Shown: positions 32,679 to 44,095 of the stretch, in pieces
Numbering within the stretch: the first letter of the stretch is position 1
Layout: the number at the start of each line of letters is the position of its first letter
DNA from: Rhabdophis nuchalis
Lineage: Eukaryota > Chordata > Lepidosauria > Squamata > Natricidae
NCBI GenBank assembly: GCA_039707465.1
Contig: CM077645.1
Location: forward strand, 63,330,850 to 63,394,849
DNA: 64,000 nt
Direction: 5' to 3'
Position numbers and translations under genes: made by a program
The notes under the pieces: model-generated
Told to the model about the DNA's origin: nothing
What the model saw: only the letters and a program-made list of their open reading frames with translations
Database searches by the model: none

Positions 32679-32915
32679 TAAGTCCCTGAGCTGAGTTTGA
32701 CTTTGGATGACTATATAGATTTGTCCATGTTGCTTTTCCAACAACAGTATGAAAATGACTAGATTGCTGCTTTCTGGGATGTTTTTAATTTTCCAGTTTA
32801 TCCTGCAAAGCTGAGATTTCCTGGTGATCTCCCATCAAATTATAACTGGAGCTGTGCAGTCATCCAGAATCAGCTAGACATGTACTGTCTCTTGGGTTGG
32901 TTAAATAATTTAAAC

Positions 32916-32988
32916 CAGTGTCTTCCAACCTCAGCAACTTTAAGATGTGTGTGTGGACTTCGATTTTTGCTGAGGTTGAGAAACGCTG
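32916..32988. mobile_element. short hAT MITE, CAGTGTTTCTCAACC family
   Basis: A 73-bp internally deleted copy: left CAGTGTCTTCCAACCTCAGC, right GCTGAGGTTGAGAAACGCTG. Flanks ATTTAAAC and GTTTCAAC match at 6 of 8. Relatives at 45796 and 49672. Confidence 0.75.
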
Positions 32989-33090
32989 GTTTCAACCCTT
33001 TTTTTGACATTTGAAAGATTCCAATTAAATTGTCCATTTAGCATTTTGGAGAAATTATATCAATCAATTACCTTGATAAGTAATAAGGAA

Positions 33091-34086
33091 CGATGCCGTC
33101 GAGGTGCTGTCCCGGTGTCTGGAGGCCGTACGGATCTGGATGGGTAGTAACAAACTCAGGCTCAACCCGGCCAAGACCGAGTGGCTGTGGTTTCCGGCAC
33201 CCCGGTTCAGCCAGATAAGTCCAACACTGGCCATTGGGGGCGAACAACTGGCCCCCGTGGAGAGGGCGCGCAACTTGGGCGTCCTCCTGGATTCCCGGCT
33301 GTCCATGGAGGACCATGTGGCGGCCGTGGCCAGGGGGGCATTCTATCAGGTACGCCTGATACGCCAGTTGCGCCCCTTACTGGACCGGGGAGCCCTTCGC
33401 ACAGTCACTCAAGCGCTTGTGACATCCCGGCTGGATTACTGTAACGCTCTCTACATGGGGCTCCCCTTGAGGTGCACTCGAAGGCAGTTAGTACAGAATG
33501 CGGCCGCGCGGGTGATTATGGGTGCCACAAGGCAAACCCACGTAACACCTCTCCTGCGCGAGCTGCACTGGCTGCCTGTGGCCTTTCGAGTGCGCTTCAA
33601 GGTGCTGATGACCATCTTTAAATCGCTCCATGGCTCGGGGCCTAGCTATATACGAGACCGCCTCCTGCCCCATACATCCCTTCGTCCGATCCGCTCCCAC
33701 AGAGAGGGTCTTCTTCGGGTGCCGTCGACGGGGTAATGCCGGTTGGCGACTCCCAGGGGAAGGGCCTTCTCTGTGGCGGGCCCGGCCCTCTGGAACGACC
33801 TACCCCCCGACCTCCGTACTATCTCGGACCTCCGCCTCTTCCGCCAACGTCTTAAGACGTATTTATTCCAACAAGCCGGCCTAGGATAGCCCCCATTTCT
33901 GACTCTTTAAGAAAATAATTTATAATTGGCAAGGGTTTTAACATTGGGTTTTAGCACGGGTTTATTAATTTAATACATTTTAATAGATATTTATTGTATT
34001 TTGTGTTTTTAAATAATGCCTGTGCGCCGCCCTGGGTCCTAACAAGGAGAAGGGCGGGGTATAAATTTAATAAAATAAAATAAATA
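33091..34086 (+). mobile_element. L2-clade LINE, 5'-truncated young copy
   Basis: Runs from the end of the palm domain of the reverse transcriptase to the 3' UTR (GCGCCGCCCTGGGTCC, AGAAGGGCGGGGTATAAAT) and an A-rich tail. AATAAGGAA occurs at both ends (33082-33090, 34087-34095), a likely target duplication although the tail itself is A-rich. Retained CpG sites indicate recent insertion. Confidence 0.9.
33092..33889 (+). pseudogene. L2 LINE ORF2 C-terminal region, one nonsense codon
   Basis: The frame encodes the reverse transcriptase thumb and C-terminal part: KLRLNPAKTEWLWFP, NLGVLLDSRLSMEDHVAA, ALVTSRLDYCNALYMGLP, LLRELHWLPVAFRVRFKV, ending QQAGLG at a natural stop (33887-33889). TAA at 33734-33736 replaces the CAA seen in the copy at 40968-42026. 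Beyond it the frame stays open for 51 codons. The catalytic aspartates lie upstream and are missing, so the product would be inactive with or without the stop. Confidence 0.92.
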
Positions 34087-34095
34087 AATAAGGAA

Positions 34096-34862
34096 GAGAT
34101 AGGAACAAATTAAATTAAGATGTACACACACACCTGCGGCAGATCTTTGCAAATTTTTGATTCAGCTCTGTGCACGGGAAAAGATTGGCATCTGCATAGG
34201 TTCCTAAAGAGATATCAGAAAGAAAAATTAATGTCATTGGAAAGCATAAGCTTTGTAACATAATATGGTATATCTAAGGACTTATAGCCTGAGAAAGAAT
34301 GTTACATGTTTAATTTTTTAATGTATTTTATTAAATTTCTCTAAAAGAAAATATTAATGACGCAAAAAAGGAATTAAGGAGAAAAAGTACGGAAGAGGAA
34401 AGTGCCAGGGAATAAGAAAAAAAGAAAAGAGAAAAAGATAACTTTCAATTTTCTTCGATACAGCTACAAATATAAGATACATTAAACTTTTGATCTGAAA
34501 TTCAATAATACAGTGTTTCTACAATCACAAACAATTCTAATCATGAAATAATAAAATGTAGCAAAAAGTTCAGAAATGGTTTCCAAGTAGAAACAAAGCT
34601 AGATAAATTAAATAAATGAAATGAAATGAAGTCTTTTCTTTAATCAAGGGAGCTAATTTTGTCATCTCTGGCAGTGCCGTTAACTTCACCCTACATTCTT
34701 CCATTGTGGAAATCTGTAAGTCTTGTCCATATAAAAGTCTTGCATGGGTATCTTTACCTGTTTCTCCTCACTGCATCAGACTGAGTTTGGCTGTGCATAC
34801 AGAAAGTGATATTTGAATGCAAATATCTGGACACTATAAAATTCTAAATAGTTTTCACCATT
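34096..34862. other. unique DNA with a purine-rich block
   Basis: Purine-rich sequence at 34340-34440 preceded by ATTTTATTAAATTTC could be the inverted 3' end of an old L1, but no coding part is present. Nothing else recognised. Confidence 0.35.
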
Positions 34863-35372
34863 TAGGTTTAGGTTTAGGTTTATTGGTTTTTTATACCGCC
34901 CTACTCCCGAAGGACTCAGGGCGGTGTACAGCCAAAATAAAAACAAATATATAAAAGTTTAAAAAGCTTTTAAAGACATAATTAAAAGACATAATTAAAA
35001 TATTGGCCGAAATGTGGAAAAAACCCAAACTAACCCTAATTAAAATAATAAAAATGTAAATTTAAAAATCATGCTTTATGCTAGCCCGGCTTGTTGAAAG
35101 AGAAAGGTTTTGAGACCACGGCAGAAGGTGCGTAAGTCAGGGGGGTAGTTCTTAATTCCGGGGGCAATTCGTTCCAGAGGGCAGGTGCTCCCACGGAGAA
35201 GGCTCTCCCCCTGGGTGTTGCCAGTCGACATTGTCTAGCCAATGGCACCATGAGGAGACCTTCTCTATGGGAGCATACGGGCCAGTGGGAGACTCTCGGT
35301 AGCAGAAGGCGATCTCGTCGGTACCCAGGTCCTAAGCCATGGAGCGCTTTAAAGATGGTAACCAACACATTT
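34863..35372 (-). mobile_element. L2-clade LINE 3' fragment, inverted
   Basis: Minus-strand copy. The frame ending at 35081 encodes VLVTIFKALHGLGPGYRR, GLLMVPLARQCRLATPRG, FSVGAPALWNELPPELR and a C-terminus ending FSFNKPG. The 3' UTR signature (CCGCCCTGAGTCCTTCGGG on minus) lies at 34895-34925. It ends in three to four copies of CCTAAA (34861-34884), the element's own 3' simple repeat. Confidence 0.88.
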
Positions 35373-35649
35373 ATTTGGTGCTCTCCAGTCACCCACAACT
35401 CAGACCCAATAAACCTTTTTTCTTTTTTTTAAATCTGAAATTGCTTTTAAAAGGATTTCTCCTACCTGGTTTATTTCCTCTGCCATTGATTTCACTACAT
35501 TGTTCTATGATGACTTTTGTGTTTGGCTTGCTTTGCTTTGCTATGAAACGGGAATATAATTTTTGTAAATATATTTAATTTCTAATATGATATTAAAGAA
35601 TCAAAAAAGTCAGTGGTACTTGATGTAAGGTCTATTCAAGCACAGTTCA
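35373..35649. other. AT-rich spacer between LINE fragments
   Basis: Nothing recognised. Confidence 0.4.
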
Positions 35650-35773
35650 TAAGTGGAGGTTTTCAAAAAGAGACTGGACAGCCATTTGTCTGGAATGATA
35701 TAGGATCTCCTGTTCAAGCTAGGGGTTGGACTAGAAGACCTCTTAAGATCCCTTCCAACCCTATTATTCTGTG
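35650..35773 (+). mobile_element. CR1 3'-terminal fragment
   Basis: GAGACTGGACAGCCATTTGTC, GGGGTTGGACTAGAAGACC and CCCTTCCAACCCTATTATTC are a CR1 3' end of a different, older subfamily than the other copies here (tail TATTATTCTGTG). Confidence 0.88.
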
Positions 35774-36162
35774 TTCTTAAACTTTTTTCTCCTCAGGACT
35801 CCTTCCCACCTTTACAAATTATGGAAAATTCCAAAAACCTTTTGTTTGTATGCAGTCCTTTTTATTGCTATTTACCATATTAAAAATGACACATTCACTG
35901 CCATTATCACTTCTCACAATTATTTGATGGGACCTTAATATTGTCCTTTTTTTCAACATAGACCTGACAAATCATTTTGATTTTGTGACCCTGAGAGTCC
36001 TCAGGTCCCATGGAGGAGTCCCACACATCTTTAGATTACACTTTGAGCATTTTTAGACCAATAAAGCATTTTGGACCAATAGACATCCACCTTGTTTGAA
36101 GATCATGACTGAATAGAAACTTGTTAATTTCAACCCACTGGCTCTAGTCCAATCCTTTGACA
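35774..36162. other. unique DNA, no gene seen
   Basis: Nothing recognised. Confidence 0.4.
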
Positions 36163-36364
36163 TAAAGAAGAGTAAGATACTTCCTCTGCTCTATGCTAAC
36201 TCTTCAGCTATGTGGAAGCTGCTATCATATCTCAGTTTTTACTCCTAAAGCAGGGGTGTCAAACTCAAGGCCCATCGGTTGCTTAGATCAGGCCCATGGG
36301 GCTGCCCTGGAAACAGCAAAGGACCAGCCAGCAGTGCTTCTGCCAGTGAAAACAGAGCTTGAGA

Positions 36365-36534
36365 CATTAATGGTATCCTCTTTTTTTCACTTATCGGTTT
36401 AGTAGTGGGAGTACGCGCATCCACGCACTCACTGGGCTTGCACATGATGACATCTGGGTGGGTGGGTGGAGCCTCACAACGACGCCACTACCGCTTCACC
36501 CAAACCGGTGCGAACTGGCAGAATGCCACCTCTG
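36365..36534. mobile_element. nested hAT MITE, copy 1
   Basis: A 170-bp element, left CATTAATGGTATCCTC, right CAGAATGCCACCTCTG. Flanks GCTTGAGA (36357-36364) and GCTTGGGA (36535-36542) match at 7 of 8. The duplicated locus at 44223-44391 keeps a perfect 8-bp repeat. Confidence 0.88.
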
Positions 36535-36669
36535 GCTTGGGAGCGCCACACATGGCCCTCCTGAGCTCCATTTTCGGCTGCGACAGCCTCCTATAACCCT
36601 TTGCCAGTGAAAACAGAGCACACGCAGCCCTCCCAAGTTTTCACTGGCACAACACTCGAGCCACCATAG

Positions 36670-36670
<1 letters not shown>

Positions 36671-36700
<30 letters not shown>
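36671..36700. repeat. (CA)n microsatellite
   Basis: Uninterrupted CA units; the duplicated copy at 44530-44550 is shorter. Confidence 0.95.
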
Positions 36701-36703
<3 letters not shown>

Positions 36704-36818
36704 ACACAAGTGACATTGAACTGGCCTTGCCCCAGGCCACACACACCCTACCCCCAAGGTAAAACACAGCCCTGATGTGGCCCTCAATGAAATTGAGTTT
36801 GACACCCCTGCCCTAAAG

Positions 36819-39800
36819 GCTAAAAACCCTTGGTACTTTTAATCATTCCTCATGGGATTTTGTTTCCAATTTCCTCAAAATCTGTATAATCTTCCTCGGA
36901 ACTCATGGCAGTTTAGTGGCATCCATAGGGGAACGTTTTTGTTTTTTTTAATTTTGGTCATGACTATGCGTTTGTGCCTTTATATTTGCCTTCAACATTT
37001 CAATATATACAAAAAGGACATCATGATTAGCTCATATTAAACTCTGTATGTGTCCCTCTAGAAGGAATGACTCTTCAAACAGTCTACAACCTCTTCTTTT
37101 TCATATTTCATTTAGAAAAGCAACTTTTCACTCTTACTATAAAATATTCTTCCCCAATCCAATGCCTTCCTGATATATCGGAACTGCAACTTTCAGTATT
37201 ATCCCTGTTTAAATAAGGAATATGGGAGCTACAATCCCAAACTTACAGAAAAAGGTCTTATGTATTGCTACTTCAACTTTTGAAGTAGAAACTCTGATTT
37301 TGAGGCAAGGCAAGTTCTGAACTCTTGCAGAAAGGGGGAACTGTCAGCTTGATCTGCACTATGCTATTATAGGGAGGGACCCCAATTTCCTGTTCTGCAG
37401 AATTTCAACCACAATCACTTTGTCCCTATTTATGGAAAATACTGAGCCAGTTCCTCAATTAAAACAGGTAATTCCTCAGGTATAGACTGAGTTCCTTCTC
37501 TGCCGCTTCCCTGTCTACAGGTCTGCGAAATCAACTATTTACCTCCAGGCTCTGAGCATGGACGTCTGTATATTACACCAGATTTAACATTTACAAGATC
37601 ATTTCAGGCTTACCCAGTCAGGCTAAGGTCTGTGTTTAATGCTCCAAATCTGCTAGGATGAGAATACAATGCACATTATCCAATTGTACTTCTCAGATCT
37701 TAAGTTCATGCATTTATGATCACTCTGTTTTAGCTGCCTGACAAATCTCATTGCTTTATCCTAAATACATTTGTTTCCCATCTGGTCTGAATGACAAGCT
37801 GAGGATCTCAGACACTGTAATTGATCTTGTAGCAGCTATACTGTAATTTAGAAATATGCACATGTCAGCCCAGGCTGTTCTGCAATGGTCAGGAATGTAC
37901 AGTTTAAGAAAAGTGTTCCCCTGTCATAACTTTGTTTATATAATTTGCTCATCCACTTTACAGGCACCTGCACAATCTTTTCCATATACATATACCACGT
38001 GATAGGCTGTCAAAAATGAAGAGTAGTCTATATTGACTTAGGTTAGCAAGCTTTCGGCAAGCAGAATGAATGAGTAACAGACTATTTCTGAGACTAATGT
38101 GCTACTTATTGCATTTGTCCTTGATGACACAAGAACTCATAGGATAAGCAACAGAATTTCATGGCCATAAGCGTATTAGTCTAAGAGAGACAGTTTGGTC
38201 CAGGAGTTGCAGCATTACGTAGAATACTAGAAATTTAATAACCCATTCTAGTTCTCCAGCCCTTACTGTATCTCAGAGGCTGGTTTCATATATTATTTGA
38301 ATCCTACAGCTACGTTTACAAAACGTGGTCACACAACCTATTATACCCAAAATATGACTTAATATCACCTCTTCATTGCATATTATACAATGCTTCTAGC
38401 ATAACCCTGAAGAATAAGCAACCCAAATCCAATCTGTTGTGTGAATTTATCCAAACTGTGGTGAGTTCAGCCAAGCAAAATCTGCTGTTAACCAAGATCC
38501 TGAAATTTTCATTGAAGAAACTCTGTTATTTTCTGGATAGATTCATTTTGTCTTCTATTCTAATCCATATAATAATAAATTTCCTACACATATAAACACC
38601 AAGAAAAACAATTAGTAATAGAACAAAATTAAAACTTTTTAATGCAATTTAGATTTTAGCAGGGTATTCCACAGGTTTTTGATCTTCTGCTACTACTATT
38701 CTACTACTAGTAATAGTAGTATTTTTTTTCTGTAATGGTCTAACTTCTACACCATTTAGGTCTCCTAGGTGTTTCACAGAGATTTGTTAAGGAACTTTAT
38801 ACAAAGGTGGCAAACAATGAAAAACCAAACCATTTCTCACCCAGATTTCTTGAAACCCATTTGCTGTGTGTTCCTATGCAACAAAAATTAAGCATCTGTG
38901 AAGGTGTTCCATATTTTTACAAACTCTGTTCCTTACTTGTTATAAGATAAAAGGGGAAAAAAGCAACCAATTTTCTCCCTCGGTAAATGCTTCCCTTGAA
39001 AAGCTCACGGGAAGCATATAATTCAACTGCCCATTTTCTGCCTCTATTTTCTTCAAGGCAGTGAATCACCTTTGACTGTGATTGTTGTTTTCCTTTTAAG
39101 AAGTTAGTGTTGGAAGAAGTGACAGATAAAACAATTTCATATTTTAGTGCCCATACAGATCAATTGTTCATTTATTTTGAAGTTCTTTTTTTTTTAAGCC
39201 ACCAAGCAGCCACTTTCCTAGTGAAGATTTTTCTTAGCAAATTATTCTGCTATATCCAGAAAATTTAATGGGTGTGCCCATTAAATCAGCAGGGAGTTTA
39301 AAGGCAGCTTTAGTCCTTACGTACAGATACTGTAGCTTTAGGGAGAAAAACATTCAATGATTTCCCTTCCTTGCTCTAAACCATTTCATTTTCTGTGCAA
39401 TCTTTCATAGCTGCTTAGAGATATTGTGCATCTTTAGATGAAATAATAGAACAGAAAAGAAATCCCCCCCCCCCCCAAATCATAATAAAGAGAAGGTAAA
39501 CACTGTACAGTTAATGTTGTTGAAAATGAAGAACAGAACATGATACAACTTGGCAACAAACATACACTGTGTTACATATATACCACAGAGGTTTCTTCTC
39601 TTGGTGTTAACTTAATCACACTTCAAATTAACCCCAGCAATTTTCATGCAAACTCTATCGGCTGCATTTTTATGCTCAGCATTTTGTAACCATTATGGAG
39701 GGGGAGGGATGTGCAACTGCCAATGAAGTATAAGGTCAGTTATTTTGTCCCACAATCATTTCCAGTAAATTGTGCAAGCTTCTGATGAACCCAGTTGACA

Positions 39801-39916
39801 GTGGTGTCAAGAAAACATGTTTGGGACTACCTTTGCCTCTCTGTAGTGTGATCACACCTGTTTTAATCCACATTATGATGTCCACATGCTAAACTTTTAA
39901 TATTGGCCATGCCATA
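36819..39916. other. unique DNA, no gene seen
   Basis: Three kilobases without recognised repeats or coding signs. Holds a C run at 39466-39477 and a small inverted ACTACTATT/AATAGTAGT pair near 38692-38720. Confidence 0.4.
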
Positions 39917-40328
39917 CAGGAAGTCCTCAGTTAATGACCACAATTGCAAACAGAAATTCCATCACTAAGCGAAATGATGGTAAAGCATGGCATCATGTAA
40001 CTGACATGTTTACAATGGTGGTTCCACCACTTCGGGTTTCCATTGTTCCGTTGTTCACCTATTTCCATGTCGTGGTTAAGCAGGGATAGATGGTCATCAT
40101 TTGCAACATCCTGCCACCTTTCCCCAAGATTTTCGTTGTGAGAAGTCAGCAAACATGCTTGTTCCGAATGGCAACTCTGTGAGTGCAGGATGCTAGGATA
40201 TCATCATTAAAAGTCAGGCACCAGGAGTGCAATCATGTGACCATAGGTTAGGACTGGTGATACATATCACTCATTCAAAGTTTTCACAAGTTTAAATGAT
40301 CCTCATTCCTCGTCAGGACCACTTGTAT
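39917..40328 (-). mobile_element. GGTAGTCC-family DNA transposon, diverged
   Basis: Starts AGGAAGTCCTCAGTTAATGACC and ends TCCTCGTCAGGACCACTTG-like sequence, with family motifs ACAATTGCAAACAGAAATTCC and ATCATGTGACCATAGG. Older than the copies at 30431 and 44899. Confidence 0.6.
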
Positions 40329-40959
40329 CATAGCACTTAGTGAAATACCTAGCAACTTCTTAAAAGGGTAATGGACACCAACATCAGATTATTAAAAACA
40401 ATTTATTTGTAAATACATTGATGCAAATTTGATTGGGGAAATAGAACAAAATCAATCAACACATTGGCATTTAGGGTGTTATAATGACAGTTATAGGAAA
40501 GTAGATAGAATCTAATTCAAAAGCCCACTTGTGGATTGTCTCATTACCGACTTAGGCAATGTAGATCGAACTCCACAAATGGGAATCTAACCATGTGGAT
40601 GGATGAAATTGTCTGAGCTTCAGGAAGTTAAGTGATGGATGTTACAAAAGGACTCCAAAACAGATTTTAAGTAACACGTTTTTGATATAGAAAGACTTTA
40701 AAAGTCCTTATATTCTTTTCTCTTGACTTGTACATTGGCCTGAGAAGGATGAGACCTGCTGCAAAACATATCTGAATTGGGTTTTTGGAGGCAGATTTTA
40801 CACGGTTTCAATTAGACATTCCTTCCAGGTTACAATGGCACTCTAGGATCACTGAACAAACTATGCAAGTGCCTGAATAGAAGCATAAGCTCATCTGAAA
40901 AAACAGCCTATCAAACAAGTAGGACCACAAACCTGCGGGAAAGAGGCAAAGATCCCATT
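40329..40959. other. unique DNA, no gene seen
   Basis: Nothing recognised upstream of the L2 truncation point. Confidence 0.4.
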
Positions 40960-42231
40960 CTGTCTCTGTGGCTTATATGGGAGGCACTGTTCTGCGGTGG
41001 TTCTCGTCCTACCTCTCTGGTTGGTCGCAATACGTGTTGACGGGAGGGCAGAGGTCGACCTCGAGGCCTCTCTTATGTGGGGTTCCTCAGGGGTCGGTCC
41101 TCTCGCCCCTCCTATTTAACACATATATGAAGCCGCTGGGTGAGATCATCCGTGGTTTTGGGGTGGAGTACCACCTGTACGCTGATGACACTCAGCTGTA
41201 CATATCCACCCCAAACCACCCCAACGATGCCGCCGAAGTGCTGTCCCGGTGTTTGGAAGCCGTACGGATCTGGATGGGTGGTAACAAACTCAAGCTCAAT
41301 CCTGCCAAGACTGAGTGGCTGTGGTTTCCGGCACCCCGGTTCAGCCAGATCACTCCAACTCTGGCCATTGGGGGCGGAACACTGGCCCCCGTGGAGAGGG
41401 CGCGCAATTTGGGTGTCCTCCTGGATTCCCGGCTGTCCTTGGAGGACCATGTGGCGGCCGTGGCCAGGGGGGCGTTTCATCAGGTACGCCTGATGCGCCA
41501 ATTGCGCCCCTTACTGGACCGGGCTGCCCTTCACACAGTCACTCAAGCTCTCGTGACATCCCAACTCGACTACTGTAATGCTCTCTACATGGGGCTTCCC
41601 TTGAGGTGCACCCGAAAGCTACAGCTAGTCCAAAACTCAGCCGCGCGGGTGGTTATGGGGGCCACTAGATGATCCCACATAACACCGATCCTGCGCGAGC
41701 TGCATTGGCTTCCTGTGGCCTTTCAGGTGCGCTTCAAGGTTTTGATGACCATCTTTAAAGCGCTCCATGGCTCGGGGCCTAGTTACATGCGAGACCGCCT
41801 CCTGCCCCATACATCCCTTAGACCGATACGCTCCCACAGAGAGGGCCTTCTCAGGGTGCCGTCGGCCGGACAATGCCGACTGGCAACAGCCAGGGGAAGA
41901 GCCTTCTCTGTGGCGGGCCCAGTCCTTTGGAATGACCTACCCCCTGAATTACGTACCATCACCGACCTCCGCCTCTTCCGCCAATGTCTAAAGACATATT
42001 TGTTCCAACAAGCCGGCCTAGCCTAACCTCCCGTGGGGACTTTTAGGAAGTTTATAAATTGGTTATTTTAAATTTGGTTTTAGTACAGGATGGGAATGTT
42101 TAATATTTATTTTAAATTATATATTTATCTTTGTATTTGTGTGTTTTTAAATTTCCTGTACGCCGCCCTGGATCCTCTGTGGAGAAGGGCGGGATATAAA
42201 TTTAAATAAAATAAAATAAATAAAAATAAAT
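40960..42231 (+). mobile_element. L2-clade LINE, longest copy in the window
   Basis: 5'-truncated within the reverse transcriptase; 3' UTR with GTACGCCGCCCTGGATCC and GAGAAGGGCGGGATATAAAT, then an AAATAAAATAAA tail. Closely related to 33091-34086 over the shared part and retains many CpG sites. Confidence 0.93.
40968..42026 (+). pseudogene. L2 LINE reverse transcriptase, C-terminal half, one nonsense codon
   Basis: The 353-codon frame keeps palm motifs of the reverse transcriptase: GVPQGSVLSPLLFNTYM (motif B) and HLYADDTQLYIS with the YADD catalytic site (motif C). The thumb and C-terminal region follow (KLNPAKTEWLWFP, NLGVLLDSRLSLEDHVAA, LVTSQLDYCNALYMGLP, LRELHWLPVAFQVRFKV), ending QQAGLA at a natural stop. 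TGA at 41670-41672 interrupts it (an arginine CGA elsewhere, a typical CpG decay). The endonuclease and motifs 1-A are missing through 5' truncation. Such enzymes copy LINE RNA at the target site; this copy cannot. Confidence 0.95.
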
Positions 42232-42813
42232 CTAGGGCAGAATTAAACAAGTCTCCAGATCCCAACGAATAGGTTCCAAAATAAGAGGGGTGTGTGTGAG
42301 AGAGAGAGACAGACAGACAGACAGACTCTAAGATTTGTAAAAAACAAATCCTTTCAAAACATCAAAGGCTTGAAAAATGATTGCTTGGTCACCATATGGC
42401 CTACTAATTGACAAACTTGGACATGCTAGATGAACACTGAAGGAGGCTAGTTTTAATCACTGTAGCTATTACAGATCTAGGCAGAGTGATGGGCAAGAAG
42501 GGAATATATAGCAAAACCCCTTTTTTAAATCTTTTCTTCTGGTTTTTCAGGGCCCCATTCTGCTTTCATGAATATTTTTTTTCTCTGTTCTGAGGAGAGA
42601 GTGAAAAATATTCTTAGGCTGTTTTCAAGCCACTAAGAATTATTGTGAAGAAATACAGTTTTCAGTGGTGCAGTCATGAATTTTTTTTTCCAAGCAACAT
42701 GTAACATCACAATTATTTTTTTTAACAAATATCCATAAATACATGATTAAACAGTCAAGTATGCAACATGTATCCTTGCTTTCAAATAGAATTCTTCCAA
42801 AGAGCCTCTAAGC
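42232..42813. other. unique DNA with a GT/GA/GACA microsatellite
   Basis: Compound microsatellite (TG)n(AG)n(ACAG)n at 42291-42327; nothing else recognised. Confidence 0.5.
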
Positions 42814-43132
42814 CAGGGGTCCCCAACCTTTTTTGCACCAGGGACCGGTTTCATTTTAAAGAAAATTCTGCGGACCGGCTGGCGTAGAGGAGGAGTGGGA
42901 TGGGGGGGAGGGGGAACAGGTGGCCCATGCACACGTGGGGGGGGGGGTGAGTCGGCTCACTCAGCCCTCTAGGGCCTCCAACGGTGCGAACGGCCGCACC
43001 TGCGCTCTCCCACATCCGGCATGCGCTCTGCCCAGGGGGCTGCCCCCTCCTCCTCCTCTCTGGCCCTGTGGTCCAGTTCCTATAAAGCCATGGACCGGCA
43101 CTGGTCCACGGACCGGGGGTTGGGGACCCCTG
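42814..43132. mobile_element. hAT MITE, CAGGGGTCCCCAACC family
   Basis: A 319-bp element, left CAGGGGTCCCCAACCTTTTT, right GGGGGTTGGGGACCCCTG. TSD CTCTAAGC is perfect at 42806-42813 and 43133-43140. Subterminal CACCAGGGACCGG and ACTGGTCCACGGACCGG are typical of this widespread reptilian family. The interior is GC-rich. Confidence 0.95.
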
Positions 43133-43140
43133 CTCTAAGC

Positions 43141-43396
43141 CACACGGAATAAATTAATCCTGCTGCATTCACTCTTTCGGCCTTTCCATTTATTTGGGAA
43201 CAGTGACATATTTTTCCATTCGGCACAGTTGATGCAGTCTCCCTGCATGTTAAACTAGCCACAGAGCCATTCCAGAAGTAAACTGCATCTCCATTTTATC
43301 ATCCAGTTATACCATCTACAACTGCATCTTTTCCCCTCCTTTTCAACATTTTCACAGCATTTATGACTTCATCTACTTTTTTTAACACTAACATTA
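43141..43396. other. unique DNA
   Basis: Nothing recognised. Confidence 0.4.
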
Positions 43397-43545
43397 CAGG
43401 TGAGCTTCAAGTTACAACCAATCATTTAGCGATTGTCCAAAGCTACAATGTTGCTTATGACTATCCTCTGAAATTATGACCATTACCGCGCTCCCATGGT
43501 CACATGATCAAAATGTGAGCGCTCAGCAGTCTGCTCGCATTTACA
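43397..43545 (-). mobile_element. GGTAGTCC-family fragment
   Basis: CAGGTGAGCTTCAAGTTACA, ACCATTACCGCGCTCCCATG and GGTCACATGATCAAAATG match the inverted end of the family; truncated on the right. Confidence 0.6.
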
Positions 43546-44007
43546 ACTGCCGGAACACCTCATCTTTCCCCTTCTGCTTATCTCCTCTCCATCTATACCT
43601 TTTTGGTCACCTGTACTCCTTGGTGTCTGCTATCCTAGCTGATCTCCACCATCTTCTTGCTTCCATTTCTGACCAAGCATGCCTGTTCTGGCCCTTTGTG
43701 AGGTACTGCAGACCACCAAGGTTTTCTTCCCAAGGCAAATATGGTGTAGTGTGGCCAATAGCTGCCTTGCAAAGAGCCAAGGCTTGCAAAGAGCCAAGGC
43801 AGAACATGCTTTATCAACAGTGAGAAGAAGAAGGTGAAGATCAGCAAGGGCCGTGGGATGCAAGGCAGCAGGGATCTCAAGTCCAAGGTGGTAAAAGTGA
43901 CTACAGCTGGGATGCGGCTTATGTGTCTGAGGTTTCCCGGGGCAGCTGTGGCTTTGTGTTCCACAGATGGTGCTTCCTGGGTTCTCTGTGGCTTGGTACT
44001 ACCCAGC
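43546..44007. other. unassigned sequence
   Basis: A direct repeat TTGCAAAGAGCCAAGGC occurs twice at 43767-43800. The overlapping frames on both strands show no recognisable domain. Confidence 0.4.
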
Positions 44008-44095
44008 TAAAGAAGAGTAAGATACTTCCTCTGCTCTATGCTAACTCTTCAGCTATGTGGAAGCTGCTATCATATCTCAGTTTTAACTCCTAAAG

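Larger units (their letters stand above)
36163..36727. repeat. segmental duplication, copy 1
   Basis: Matches 44008-44577 nearly base for base in the same orientation. It includes about 88 bp of otherwise unique flank (AGAGTAAGATACTTCCTCTG...), the left end and TSD of a hAT element, and a nested MITE. Shared unique flank rules out two independent insertions. Confidence 0.95.
36251..36810. mobile_element. hAT-type element, CAGGGGTGTCAAACTC family, complete
   Basis: Left CAGGGGTGTCAAACTCAAGG, right AAATTGAGTTTGACACCCCTG-like end (GAGTTTGACACCCCTG). TSDs TCCTAAAG (36243-36250) and CCCTAAAG (36811-36818) match at 7 of 8. Excluding the nested MITE it is about 382 bp. It is non-coding; a (CA)n tract lies at 36671-36700. 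Confidence 0.9.

Noticed and set aside
33064..33884. Additional ORFs antisense and in other frames of the L2 copy
   Set aside because: Shadows of the GC-rich L2 reading frame.
34861..34884. TTTAGG hexamer repeats, possible interstitial telomere
   Set aside because: Vertebrate telomere repeat is TTAGGG; these hexamers are the 3' simple repeat of the adjacent L2 element.
38689..38722. Short inverted repeat ACTACTATT/AATAGTAGT
   Set aside because: Low complexity, nine bases per arm; no terminator or transposon context.
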